64,000 bases of DNA. Origin: an uncultured bacterium. GTDB lineage: Bacteria > CAIWAD01. The notes beneath the pieces are model-generated. The model saw only the letters and a program-made list of their open reading frames with translations. It did no database searches and was not told where the DNA came from. Shown here piece after piece: positions 1 to 12,290 of the stretch. The stretch spans positions 1-64,000 of the forward strand of contig CAIWAD010000158.1 in assembly GCA_903910645.1 (NCBI GenBank), written 5' to 3'. Position numbers and translations under genes: made by a program. Numbering within the stretch: the first letter of the stretch is position 1; the number at the start of each line of letters is the position of its first letter.

Positions 1-546
1 GCGGCGCTGGTGGGCGTCCGCTTCGGACAAACGCTCCAGGCTGTCCAGTTCAAAAACCGTGCGCTCGCCGTGTCCGGGATCCTCCTGCAGCAAGTCGGAG
101 AGATCCTGCTCCACCGTGTCCAGACCTTCATCCGGCATTACGCGCTCGCGGCCAATGGCGCAGAGTTCCTTCACCCATGCGTCCCAGTCCATCGAGCGGC
201 GTCCGGGCAGCGGAGCTTCCTGCGGCATGACTTCCCCATGCACGCGGCGCAATTCCGGCAACAGCAGGGCCGTCAACTGTCCCAAACGCTGGCTGGAAGA
301 CGCGGCGGCACACAAGGAGTCCGCCCACAGATCCAGCGGGCGCCCATTCTTCAATACTTCGTCCACGCGCGCCAGGCGAAGGCTGTCCCTCTCCTGGGGA
401 AGCAAGGGAAAGGCCAGGTCCACTGGCCGCAGGCCGGCTCCAGCCAATGCCTCCTGTGAAGCACTGGTGGGCGCTTGGGCGAAAAGCGGAAGCCAGGCGA
501 AAAGAAGCAGAAGCGCAGCAGCCACGAATTCCGTGGGCCAGCCCAT
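1..546 (-). CDS. hypothetical secreted protein, 3' truncated by window edge
   Basis: Open minus frame from ATG at 546 to the edge (MGWPTEFVAAALLLLFAWLPLFAQAP...), signal-peptide-like N-terminus; not in the ORF track because no stop lies in the window. Confidence 0.6.
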   Translation of the reverse strand, partial: MGWPTEFVAAALLLLFAWLPLFAQAPTSASQEALAGAGLRPVDLAFPLLPQERDSLRLARVDEVLKNGRPLDLWADSLCAAASSSQRLGQLTALLLPELRRVHGEVMPQEAPLPGRRSMDWDAWVKELCAIGRERVMPDEGLDTVEQDLSDLLQEDPGHGERTVFELDSLERLSEADAHQRR

Positions 547-707
547 CGGGAGACGGGACCTGCCAACTTGAAGTCCATCACCTCCCTGTGGAAACGGCCC
601 TTCCGGTAGAGCCGCCGCAGGTAAGGGAATCCCCCCGCCGAATGCACAAGACCCCCAGGTCCGGCCCTGGCGACGTGTAGCGCTCTGCGACCAAGTTTCA
701 CTGAATC

Positions 708-1145
708 CTATGCGCATGGCCCCTCCCGCAATTGCAGGAGATAGTGGGCGGCGGCTTCATACCCCCACAGACCCATGCCGCACACCACGGCCCGGGCGCC
801 CCGCGCGCTGAGCAGGGTGCGCCGGAAATCCTCGCGGGCCAGCACCTGGCTAATGTGCACCTCCACCACCGGCGTCTTGAGAACCAGCAGGGCGTCCAGC
901 AACACCACGCTGGTGTGCGAAAGGCCGCCGGGATTGATGATCACGCCATCCACGCGGTCATCCACGCTGTGGAGGCGTTCAATCAGCTCACCTTCATGGT
1001 TGCTGTGGAAGAAACTCCATCGCACGGCGGGAAAGCGCGCTGTCAACTGATCTTGAAGTTCCTGAAGCCCTTGGCTTCCATAGATTTCCACTTGCCGCGA
1101 GCCCAATCTGTCCAGGTTGGGTCCATTGATCAGCTCCAGCTTCAT
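708..1145 (-). CDS. aroQ: type II 3-dehydroquinate dehydratase
   Basis: MKLELINGPNLDRLGSRQVEIYG... with GVIINPGGLSHTSVVLLDAL; typical 145 aa. Confidence 0.95.
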   Translation of the reverse strand: MKLELINGPNLDRLGSRQVEIYGSQGLQELQDQLTARFPAVRWSFFHSNHEGELIERLHSVDDRVDGVIINPGGLSHTSVVLLDALLVLKTPVVEVHISQVLAREDFRRTLLSARGARAVVCGMGLWGYEAAAHYLLQLREGPCA

Positions 1146-2275
1146 GACAGCCTTTCCTTCCAGGCTTGCAGCCCTTTGAGCACCTGGGCGGCTTCAATCT
1201 CACGCACCACACAGTCCCCCACCCGTCGAGGCAGCACCATGCGCAAGCGGCCATGGCGCACCTTTTTGTCCTGGGCCATGGCCTCCACCAGCTCCTGGGA
1301 GGGCAGGGCCGCCAGATCCGGCCTGGGCAGCAGTTTCACGCCCTTGAGCAGGCCAATCAGGCGTTTCTCCATTTCCGTGGCATCCCCGGGCTCGGCCTCC
1401 CCAACCTGCCGCGCCACGAGCAGGGCTGCCAGCATGCCCAACAGGACGGCCTGTCCATGGGGAAGCTCCACTTCCTCACGCGCCTCCAGCACATGGGCCA
1501 GGGTATGGCCCAGATTGAGCAGGGCCCGTTCGCCCTGCTCCTTCTCGTCGCGTTGGGTTAACTGGATTTTATAGCGCAGGGCCTGTTCAACATGATGGTC
1601 AAGGCGGTGATGGTCGTGGCGGAAGAGCGCGGAGCCTTCGGCTTCCAGTTCCTCCGCCCAGGCTGGGGAGCTTAGCCAGGCAGTCTTGAGCAATTCTCCA
1701 AAGCCGCTGAGCCATTCATGCTGGGGCAGGGTTTCCAGACAGTCCAGATCCACCACCACATGGTCCGCCGGCCAAAAAGTGCCCACGGAATTGCGCGTGC
1801 CGCCAAAATTAATGGCGGTTTTGCCGCCCACACAGGCGTCCACCATGGCAAGCAGGGAGCTTGGGGCCAGCACCAAAGGCATGCCGCGCTTCCACAGGCT
1901 GGCGGCAAGGCCACCCAGATCCCCCACCATGCCGCCACCGAAGGCCACCAGCACGCTTCCGCGTTCTGCTTGCAGTTCATGGAGTTCCGCCAGGATTGCC
2001 AAGAGGCTGACCGAGGATTTCCCCTCTTCACCGGCGCGCAGGACCAGGCGCCCATGCTCCACGCGATCCTGCAAATCCTCGAGCTGGCGCTGTCTGGCCC
2101 GCGCCACCTGGGATTCACTGACCAGCAGGCGGGGCGCAGGATAGGCGCGCAGCACTTCCGCCAACTGTTCGTTCAGATTTCGACCAATTCGCAGATGGGT
2201 TGTGCCTCCGGCATAGCGGGCCCGCAGGGTCCGTGAGCCGCCCCGCCGGGACGATCTGTTCGCGCTGCCTGACAT
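1142..2275 (-). CDS. aroB: 3-dehydroquinate synthase
   Basis: GGGMVGDLGGLAASLWKRG, APSSLLAMVDACVGGKTAINF, GFGELLKTAWL, LLNLGHTLAHVLE; start trimmed to MSGSANRS; overlaps aroQ start. Confidence 0.95.
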   Translation of the reverse strand: MSGSANRSSRRGGSRTLRARYAGGTTHLRIGRNLNEQLAEVLRAYPAPRLLVSESQVARARQRQLEDLQDRVEHGRLVLRAGEEGKSSVSLLAILAELHELQAERGSVLVAFGGGMVGDLGGLAASLWKRGMPLVLAPSSLLAMVDACVGGKTAINFGGTRNSVGTFWPADHVVVDLDCLETLPQHEWLSGFGELLKTAWLSSPAWAEELEAEGSALFRHDHHRLDHHVEQALRYKIQLTQRDEKEQGERALLNLGHTLAHVLEAREEVELPHGQAVLLGMLAALLVARQVGEAEPGDATEMEKRLIGLLKGVKLLPRPDLAALPSQELVEAMAQDKKVRHGRLRMVLPRRVGDCVVREIEAAQVLKGLQAWKERLS

Positions 2276-2725
2276 GTGGACTCCCTGTGGGGCGGTGAAA
2301 GCTGCTTTCTGAAATGCGGGTGAAAGATAGCACCCAACAGGCTCCCGTGAAGCGCTCGCGCAAAGCTGCGCACCACTGGCACAGGGCTTGCCAGGAAGAT
2401 CGACAGGAGGTGGACGGCATGCACAATCTCGTTCGACTGCACCTGGAGGATCTGCTTCGCCGTCATGGTGAAGGCTGCGCCAGTCTGCACTGGGATAGTC
2501 CAGATTTCCGCCTGGGAGTCCTGGATCCCGGCGCTTCCCATTTGCTGCCCCTGCTGCAATTGCAGGTGAGGCGTCTGGCCGGCCGCCTGGGACTGCGTCC
2601 GCCCGTGTTGCGCCTTCATTCCCCAACTGCTATTATCAGCCTTCTTGAACAGGAGATGCGGGCGCGGAAGGCCGAAGGGAATGCCACCGCCGGACCCCCT
2701 CCAGGCAGCGAAGGTGAGGATCAGG

Positions 2726-2911
2726 ATGAGCCGAGTGTGCCAGATCTGCGGCAAGGGCCCCATGAGCGGGAACAATGTCAGCCACGCCAACAATCATACG
2801 AAGCGTCGCTTCCTTCCCAACCTGCAAACGGTTCACGCCCGCGTGGACGGCGAGCGTCGCAAGATGCGCGTGTGCACCTGCTGCATCCAGGCCGAGAAGG
2901 TCCAGAAGTAG
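2726..2911 (+). CDS. rpmB: 50S ribosomal protein L28
   Basis: [34 protein letters not shown]... with CxxC pairs, 61 aa. Confidence 0.95.
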   Translation: MSRVCQICGKGPMSGNNVSHANNHTKRRFLPNLQTVHARVDGERRKMRVCTCCIQAEKVQK

Positions 2912-2978
2912 CCAGGCTGGGTCCACGGCGGACCGGCTAAGGTTCGCGGCGCCCAAAGCCTTTGATCAACATGCTTAT

Positions 2979-3015
2979 AAGAAGCGGCGACCCCTGGGGA
3001 TCGCCGCTTTCTTCG
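2979..3015. terminator. putative terminator between convergent rpmB and the Clp-like gene
   Basis: GCGGCGA-CCCCTGGGGA-TCGCCGC stem with A-rich left flank and TTTCTT right flank. Confidence 0.7.
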
Positions 3016-3034
3016 TAAACGCTGGCGCCGCTGT

Positions 3035-5290
3035 TCAGGCCGTGGGCATGCCGGGTGGCAAAGGCTGGCTCAACAGCTGAAGGTGTCCTTCGGCCACGGC
3101 CACATGAATCTGCAGGGCCCCGCCGGTGGAGGCCAGAATCTCCTCATTCACCCGCTCCGCCACCAATTCCTCGAACTTGCGGTCCACATTGCGCGCGCTC
3201 AAATCCTGACGGGCGCCCTGGCGGGCCACCCACTGGGGAACATCCTCGCCAATGGTCAGGCTGTGACCCAGGCGCGCCACCTTGCCCTGGAATGCGGGCA
3301 TGATGCGCTCTTGCAGGATGCGCAGGAGGTCCTGCTCCTTCAAGGGCTGGAAGACCACCAGCTTGTCCACCCCGCGCAGCAGCTCGCCGGCAAAGTAATC
3401 CGCCACCTGGTCCGCTCCCAGGCGTTCCGCGTCCGGACTCTGGAAGCCCATGCCGCCTTTCTGGTCCATGCCAATCAAATCCGAGAGCAGCACCACGGTG
3501 GTGTCGCACACCGCCAACTGCTGACCCGATGCATCCTTCAGGAAACCCTCTTCAAAACTCTTCAGGAAGAAATGCATGATCTCCCCCGAGGCGTACTCGA
3601 TGTTCTTCAAAATCAGCACGCGACGGGGTTCGGCACGCAAGCGCTCCAGCACGGTGGGCGAGGGATAGCCCCCTTCCGCCTGGGCCCCGCGACCGGTGAT
3701 CAGTGCCATGCTCTCAGCGTCCTGGAACTCGCTCATGTCCACCAGGAAAGGGTCCCGGTTGTAGAGGATGCGTGACAGTTCCGTGGCGAAGAGCTGCTTG
3801 CCCACGCCGGCTGGCCCGGCAAAGAGGAAGACACCATCGGGCCGCTCCGGGTTCAGATCCAGATCGCTCTTGGTGAAGCGGATGGTGCGGCAAACCTCCT
3901 GGATGGCGGCGTCCTGGCCGATGATGCGCGCGCTAAGCAGCTCCTCCAGCCGACTGAGCCGCTCCTGCAAATCCGGAAAGGCGTTTTCGTCCCGCCCGGT
4001 AATGCGCCCCAGGGCCATGCGCAGCACCACCTCCCAGTCCGGCGGGGTCTCGTCCTCCGCCAGAGCCAGAATGGACAAGGCCACATCCAGCAGCACCAGC
4101 GCCTTCTTGGGGAACTGCATGGTGCGCACATGCTCGTCGGCCATTTCAATCAGACGACCAAGTTGCGAGGCGGACAGGCTGACCGCGTACTGCTCCTCGA
4201 ACTTGTCCTTCACCTCCTCCAGGATGGCCAGCACATCATTGCGGGTGAGCGGCTTCACATACAAGGGCGCCAGCAGCTCATCAAAGACAGGATTGCTGCG
4301 CACGATGCGGTTGTAGAAGTCCACATCCGCCACCACCACAAAGTGAAGCTTCTTGTATTTGAACATGCCCAGCAGACGCTGGAGGAAGTCCTGCACCACG
4401 GGGGATTCCGTGGCAAACCAGTGGTGGAAGCTGTCCAGCACCAGGATGATCTCCGGGTGCTGCTCCAGGAAGCGGCGCAGCACATCGAAGCGGCCCGACA
4501 AATCCTGCTGGCTCTGCACATCCTTCAGGAAGACATCCCGGGAGAACTCGAAGAAGCGTTTGCCGCTGAAGATGCACGGCACGCGGCCGGCGGCGGTCTC
4601 CTCGATGAGGCGCCGCAGCACCATGCTTTTGCCCACGCCAGGCTGGCCGTAGATGAGCAGGTTCTGGCGGTAGCGCCTTACCAGCACTTCCATGGCGGCG
4701 CGACGATATTCGGGATAGGGCAGCAGGCCCTTCATGGGATCGTCCCCGAAGCGGCGGTTCAAATCCAGATCCGCTGCGAACATGGCGCGCAGGAAGGTGG
4801 CGGCGCCGTCGCCCTTGCGCTCCAATTGAACTCCCAGCTTCTCAAGAGGCACCGGATAAAGCTGGTTCCAATTGTAAAGGAGCAATTGGAGCATGCCATC
4901 GGCGTCCAGCTCCTCCTCGCCCTGCTCCTGCTCCCAACTGGCCAGCACGCTAAGCACGGTGTCGTCCGGCGGAGGCTGCAGGCTGGACAGGGCCTCGCGC
5001 AGCTCCTCCAGCTCGTCCTCCTCGCTCTCGGCCACGGCATCATCTCCCCGCGCGGCCTCCTGGGCGGCCACGGCGGTGGAGGATTGGGTGAAGTGGCTGA
5101 GCAGGGCCTGCCGATGCTCCTCATTCTTCAACAAACCCTGCCAGAGTTCGGCCAGGGTCTCCGCGCCAAGGCTGGCCATCATCAGTTCCGGCAGGCCGAA
5201 ATCCACCCGCTTGTGCGCGCGGGCAGCCAGGGATGCTTGCTGGAACCAGCTTTGAAGATCCGTGCTGAGCTGCATGGAAGGGCCTTTCAC
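3035..5290 (-). CDS. Clp/Hsp100-like protein with two AAA+ modules, catalytic motifs degenerate
   Basis: Clp-N-like N-terminus, GQPGVGKS (D1) and GPAGVGKQ (D2) P-loops, ClpB D2-like FLVDMSEF, VVFQPL and GAR segments; Walker B and Arg-finger positions diverged. Confidence 0.8.
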   Translation of the reverse strand: MKGPSMQLSTDLQSWFQQASLAARAHKRVDFGLPELMMASLGAETLAELWQGLLKNEEHRQALLSHFTQSSTAVAAQEAARGDDAVAESEEDELEELREALSSLQPPPDDTVLSVLASWEQEQGEEELDADGMLQLLLYNWNQLYPVPLEKLGVQLERKGDGAATFLRAMFAADLDLNRRFGDDPMKGLLPYPEYRRAAMEVLVRRYRQNLLIYGQPGVGKSMVLRRLIEETAAGRVPCIFSGKRFFEFSRDVFLKDVQSQQDLSGRFDVLRRFLEQHPEIILVLDSFHHWFATESPVVQDFLQRLLGMFKYKKLHFVVVADVDFYNRIVRSNPVFDELLAPLYVKPLTRNDVLAILEEVKDKFEEQYAVSLSASQLGRLIEMADEHVRTMQFPKKALVLLDVALSILALAEDETPPDWEVVLRMALGRITGRDENAFPDLQERLSRLEELLSARIIGQDAAIQEVCRTIRFTKSDLDLNPERPDGVFLFAGPAGVGKQLFATELSRILYNRDPFLVDMSEFQDAESMALITGRGAQAEGGYPSPTVLERLRAEPRRVLILKNIEYASGEIMHFFLKSFEEGFLKDASGQQLAVCDTTVVLLSDLIGMDQKGGMGFQSPDAERLGADQVADYFAGELLRGVDKLVVFQPLKEQDLLRILQERIMPAFQGKVARLGHSLTIGEDVPQWVARQGARQDLSARNVDRKFEELVAERVNEEILASTGGALQIHVAVAEGHLQLLSQPLPPGMPTA

Positions 5291-5590
5291 TTGGGGCGTG
5301 CTGTTCCCAATCTAACATGAACATGCCTGCTTCCGACCTCTGGAAAGGCTGGTGGACAGGTTCAGGGGATCCGCCAAAAGCGGCCTGGGCAGGCCAGGTG
5401 AAGGAAAGGGGCCGGGCATTCCCTGCGTGAATGGTCCATGCCATCCCGCAGCCTTGCCAGGCCCATCCGCAGAACTCGTTCAATCTCAACAAGTGAACCA
5501 ATGGTTTCAGCGCCGGCTTGCGGGATCAAGCGCCGTTTGGGATGCTGGAAGAGCGTCCCGGCACGGTGCCGCGGATGTGGAAAGGACAAG

Positions 5591-8376
<2,786 letters not shown>

Positions 8377-8380
<4 letters not shown>

Positions 8381-9831
8381 GCCGCAGCCGACCTTCCCTG
8401 GTGCGCACGCTCTTCGCGGCCATGGCCCTGCTCAGTGTGGCGGGGCTGGCGTTCAGCACCTGGCAGGGTCTGTTGGCGTTGAAAGAAGGCTGGAACCTGA
8501 CTCTTGCCGGCTCCACCGCCGCCCCCCTGGCCTGGCGCTTGGTCCAGACGGCGGCGCTGGGGCTGGGCGCCGCCCTGCTGCTGGCCGGATGGCTTAGCCT
8601 GCGTTTGCGCCGGGAATTGCGGGAACTGCGCCAGGGGGCGGATCGAATGGCCTCCGGCCACCTGGGGCACCGCCTGCCCCTGCATCGTCACCATCGCGAA
8701 CTGGCGGAGGTGGCCGACGCCTTGAACCGCATGGCGGGCACGCTTGCCCACCACATTGACAGCCTGGAAGGCCACAGCCGGGAGCAGGCGGCCCTGCTGG
8801 GCGGCATGCGGGAAGGCGTGCTGGCAATGGATCGCCATGGCCGGGTGCGCAGCTGCAACCGCGCGGCGGCGGAACTGCTTGGCTTGGGGTCCCATCCCAC
8901 GGGCGCTCTGTTGGAGGAGCTTCTGGCGGAGCGCCGGGAACTGGTGGAGCTTTTCCACCGCGCCTGGGAGCATGGTGAAGGATGGGAAAACCAGCTGGTG
9001 CTCCCCAGCGGCCAGGAGCTGCGCATTTGGACCCAGCCCCAGCAGGCGGCAGGTGGGCAGGCCCTGCTGCTGGGGGTCCTGACAGACATGAGCGCCGCCA
9101 ATCAGGCGGAGCGCCTGCGCCGGGAGTTCGTGGCCAACGTCTCCCATGAGCTGAAAACGCCGGTGACCAGCATCCGTGGTTATGTGGAGACCTTGCAGGA
9201 GGGTGCCGGAGAGGATCCCGAACTGCGCGGGCGCTTCCATGCGGTCATTGAGCGCCAAAGCCAGCGGCTGGATGCCATCATCGATGACCTGCTGGAGCTC
9301 TCACGCATCGAGCGCCGCGAAGAGGGGAGGGCCATCCAGCGGGAGGTCGTGGAGTTGGAGAGCTTCCTGCGCCACCTGGTGGAGGATCACGCCCCCCTGG
9401 CCAGAGCGAAGGATCTGGAACTGCGCCTGGAAATCCACTCGCTTGACCCACTATCCGTCCAGGTGGACAAGGCTCTGCTGGAGCGTGCCCTGGTGAATCT
9501 GCTGAGCAATGCCATCCGCTACGGAGGCACAAAGAGCACGGTGGAGATCCAGGCCGGGCTGGATGGCGGGGAGTTGCTGCTGGAAGTGCGGGATCACGGG
9601 GTGGGCATAGCGCCGGAGCACCTGCCCCGCCTCTTTGAACGCTTCTATGTGGTGGACAAGGCGCGCAGCCGCAGTCTGGGTGGAACGGGGCTGGGCCTTA
9701 GCATAGTGAAGCACGCCATTCAGGCCCAGGGTGGCCAGGTGGGGGTGCAGAGCGTCCTGGGCCAGGGCGCCACTTTCTGGATTCGCCTTCCCCTGGAAGC
9801 TGGAAATTCTCCCGCCAGGCGGAAGCACTAG
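8377..9831 (+). CDS. PhoR-like sensor histidine kinase (TM, HAMP, PAS, HisKA, HATPase)
   Basis: FVANVSHELKTPVTSIRGYVETL H-box, LVNLLSNAIRYGG N-box, GTGLGLSIVKHAI G-box; ATGA overlap with upstream gene. Confidence 0.92.
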
Positions 9832-9921
9832 ACCTTTTCAAGCGATTTGGCAGAGACCGGGCGTGAGGATGAGTCCTTCCTGCTTGCCCTCAGCATGTGC
9901 ACGAATCGTCAGGGAATGGGC

Positions 9922-10920
9922 TTAACCCGCCTCCACTGTGCAGGTTCCATGGAAGGGAAGGCATATGCGCGGCGCGGTGTGCCCGAAGGGCAGACCGCTG
10001 AACACGGGGCCCGGCACGCACTGGGCCGCCTGGCGCAGCAGCTCCTCCGCCGTGAAAGTGGACTTCTGCGGATCCGGCTCCTCACAGTTGAGGAATGAGC
10101 CCAACAGCAGGGCCGAGCAGTCCTTCAGCGCACCGCTGTTGGCCAGCTGGGCCAGGTGGCGGTCCAGCCGGAACGGATACTCCCCATGGTCCTCCAGCCA
10201 CAGGCAGCGCGCCCGGGCATGGAAAGGGACCCTTCCACCAAAGAGGCTGGTGAGCACGCTAAGGTTGCCGCCCACGCTTAGGGCTTCCGCCCGGCCTGGT
10301 CCCCACACGCATTCCGCAGGCAGACCCAGGATCTGTTCGAATCCTGGCACCCGCAGATGCAGCCGGGCCGGAAAGGCCGCCACTTCTTCTTTGGAGCAAA
10401 GGCGCCAATCTCCCGTGGAATCCCGACCTGCAGCCAGCAGTGAAGGGTGGGTGGCCTTCCCAAGGGCAGCCAGCATGCCGTTCAGCGACGCATCGCTCAA
10501 CGGATCCCTTTCCTGGCACAGTTCGGTGGCCACCATGGGGGCATGCCAGCAAGGCCAGTCCAAGAGAAGGTGAAGGGCGTTCTGCAGGCTGGTAAGATCG
10601 CTGTAGCCGATCAGCGGCGGGCGCTCCATTGGTGGCACTGCCCGCAGGCGCTCCCAATCCAGGTGCTCCAACAGACGCAAACCGCCAAAGCCGCCCCGGG
10701 CGGCCCACACCGCATGGGCGGCGGGATCCAGCAGCGCGTCCATCAGGTCGGCGGCACGCTGGGCATCCGTTCCGGCCAAGTGGCCGTGCACCAGGCGCAG
10801 CGCTTTCCCCTCCACCACCTGGTGTCCCCGTCCGCGCAGGAAGTCCAGACCCTGCTCCAGCTTGTGGGGCTGAACCGGGCCGGCGGGGGCCACCACGCGC
10901 AGGCGCAAGAAGGCGGCCAT
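9922..10920 (-). CDS. LD-carboxypeptidase (S66 family)
   Basis: VVAPAGPV N-terminus, ARGGFGGLRLLEHLDW, IGYSDLTSL nucleophile motif, C-terminal LPFGHTAPRICLPFH. Confidence 0.88.
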   Translation of the reverse strand: MAAFLRLRVVAPAGPVQPHKLEQGLDFLRGRGHQVVEGKALRLVHGHLAGTDAQRAADLMDALLDPAAHAVWAARGGFGGLRLLEHLDWERLRAVPPMERPPLIGYSDLTSLQNALHLLLDWPCWHAPMVATELCQERDPLSDASLNGMLAALGKATHPSLLAAGRDSTGDWRLCSKEEVAAFPARLHLRVPGFEQILGLPAECVWGPGRAEALSVGGNLSVLTSLFGGRVPFHARARCLWLEDHGEYPFRLDRHLAQLANSGALKDCSALLLGSFLNCEEPDPQKSTFTAEELLRQAAQCVPGPVFSGLPFGHTAPRICLPFHGTCTVEAG

Positions 10921-12290
10921 CAGGGGTTCAGCACCAACTGGTAATCCCCGAAACCCTGGCGGTCCACGAACAGGAAGTCCCGTCCACTGTCATGGTAGGA
11001 CCAGCGTTCCCAGGCTGGATGATCCAGGTCACCGTCCTGACGCTCCACCTGATCGGGATCCCCGTAAAGCATGTAGGTGCGTCCGCGGTCGCTGCGCCAT
11101 CCGGCGAAGCGTGACCACGAGAAGCGGCGGTCGGCGAACTCCGCCCGGCGGTAGTATTCGCCCAGCAGCTCATTCACATCATCCCCGGGAGAGGGATCCA
11201 CCGAGGCCCAGAAGTCGTCGAAGAGGACCTTCTTGCGGCTCATGGGCGCTTCCTGCATCTCCTTGAAGGCACGAGGCGGCAGGAGGTAGCGCAACTGCTC
11301 CACGGCGCGGTCCAGGTCGCTGGGGCTGGCGGGCTCACCCTGCCAGCGCACGGTGAAATAGCCCACTTGCCAGGCGGGCAAGGCATCCTCGTCTCTCCAT
11401 TCATCCTCCCGCCAGGGCAGGCGCCTGGAGGAAGAAGTGCCCTTGCGCGATTTCGCGCCCGCCTTCCCTCCGCCCAGTGCCAGTTCCACCCGGTAGTCGC
11501 CGCTACCCAGCTCGTGCAAGGGCACGCGCAACAGGTTGCGGGTGACTCCGGCGGGATAATGCCGATCCTGTGCCCGGCGGTGGCGCTCCCGGTCCCGACG
11601 GTCCACAATGCGCGATTCCAGCTCCAGATCTGCGCCGTGGCGGCTCCACACTTCATAATAGACCACAAGTTCCGGCGGGTGGGCGCCGCCGCGCTGCTCC
11701 AGGAAGGGCGGCGCCTGTTCCGGATCCGGCGCAAGGCTGTCCGCGTCCGCAAGCAGCCACAAGCGGCTCAGGGCGGCATCCCCCTTCTCCAGGTCCAGCA
11801 CGGTGAACTCACCCTCCCGACGCACCTGTCGACGGGAAAGCAGGTCCTTGAACTCCACCCACCAGCTGTAGCGTCCGGGAGGCAAATCCACGCTGAAATG
11901 GGTCCAACGCCACGCCTCCAGGCTTTCCGTGCGACCGCTCTCCAGCGCCAGTGCCTCGTGGAACTGGCGGGATGCGCGGCTCTTGCGGTGGCGTCCTTTG
12001 CCGGAGAAGATTTCCAGGGTGATCTCGTACTCCGCTCGATAACAGGGCGCCAGGCTGTCCTGCCTTGACCCAGTGCCGTCGCAGCGGCGCACCTGCAAGT
12101 CTCCCTGGCTGATCAGACAGGTGAAGACCTGCCGCTCGCCGGGGGCTGACAGACTGTCCGCCAGCACCAGACGCGTGCCCCGCAGGACCCGCACATCGGG
12201 CTCCCATTCGCGCCCGGCGAAGATGTCCGGCCGGGCCCAGGCCTGGGTGCAGGTCCACACCAGGGCCAGCAGCATGCACCAGCTTCTCAC
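10920..12290 (-). CDS. GWxTD-domain secreted protein
   Basis: N-terminal signal peptide; C-terminal AGWRSDRGRTYMLYGDPDQVE...WERWSY matches GWxTD-domain pattern. Confidence 0.75.
   Translation of the reverse strand: MRSWCMLLALVWTCTQAWARPDIFAGREWEPDVRVLRGTRLVLADSLSAPGERQVFTCLISQGDLQVRRCDGTGSRQDSLAPCYRAEYEITLEIFSGKGRHRKSRASRQFHEALALESGRTESLEAWRWTHFSVDLPPGRYSWWVEFKDLLSRRQVRREGEFTVLDLEKGDAALSRLWLLADADSLAPDPEQAPPFLEQRGGAHPPELVVYYEVWSRHGADLELESRIVDRRDRERHRRAQDRHYPAGVTRNLLRVPLHELGSGDYRVELALGGGKAGAKSRKGTSSSRRLPWREDEWRDEDALPAWQVGYFTVRWQGEPASPSDLDRAVEQLRYLLPPRAFKEMQEAPMSRKKVLFDDFWASVDPSPGDDVNELLGEYYRRAEFADRRFSWSRFAGWRSDRGRTYMLYGDPDQVERQDGDLDHPAWERWSYHDSGRDFLFVDRQGFGDYQLVLNP

Noticed and set aside
351-701. 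116-aa minus ORF at the left edge
   Set aside because: Out of frame with the longer open frame 1-546; lacks coherent protein character.
2173-2793. 206-aa minus ORF upstream of aroB
   Set aside because: Overlaps rpmB antisense and aroB out of frame; Trp-rich shadow-frame composition.
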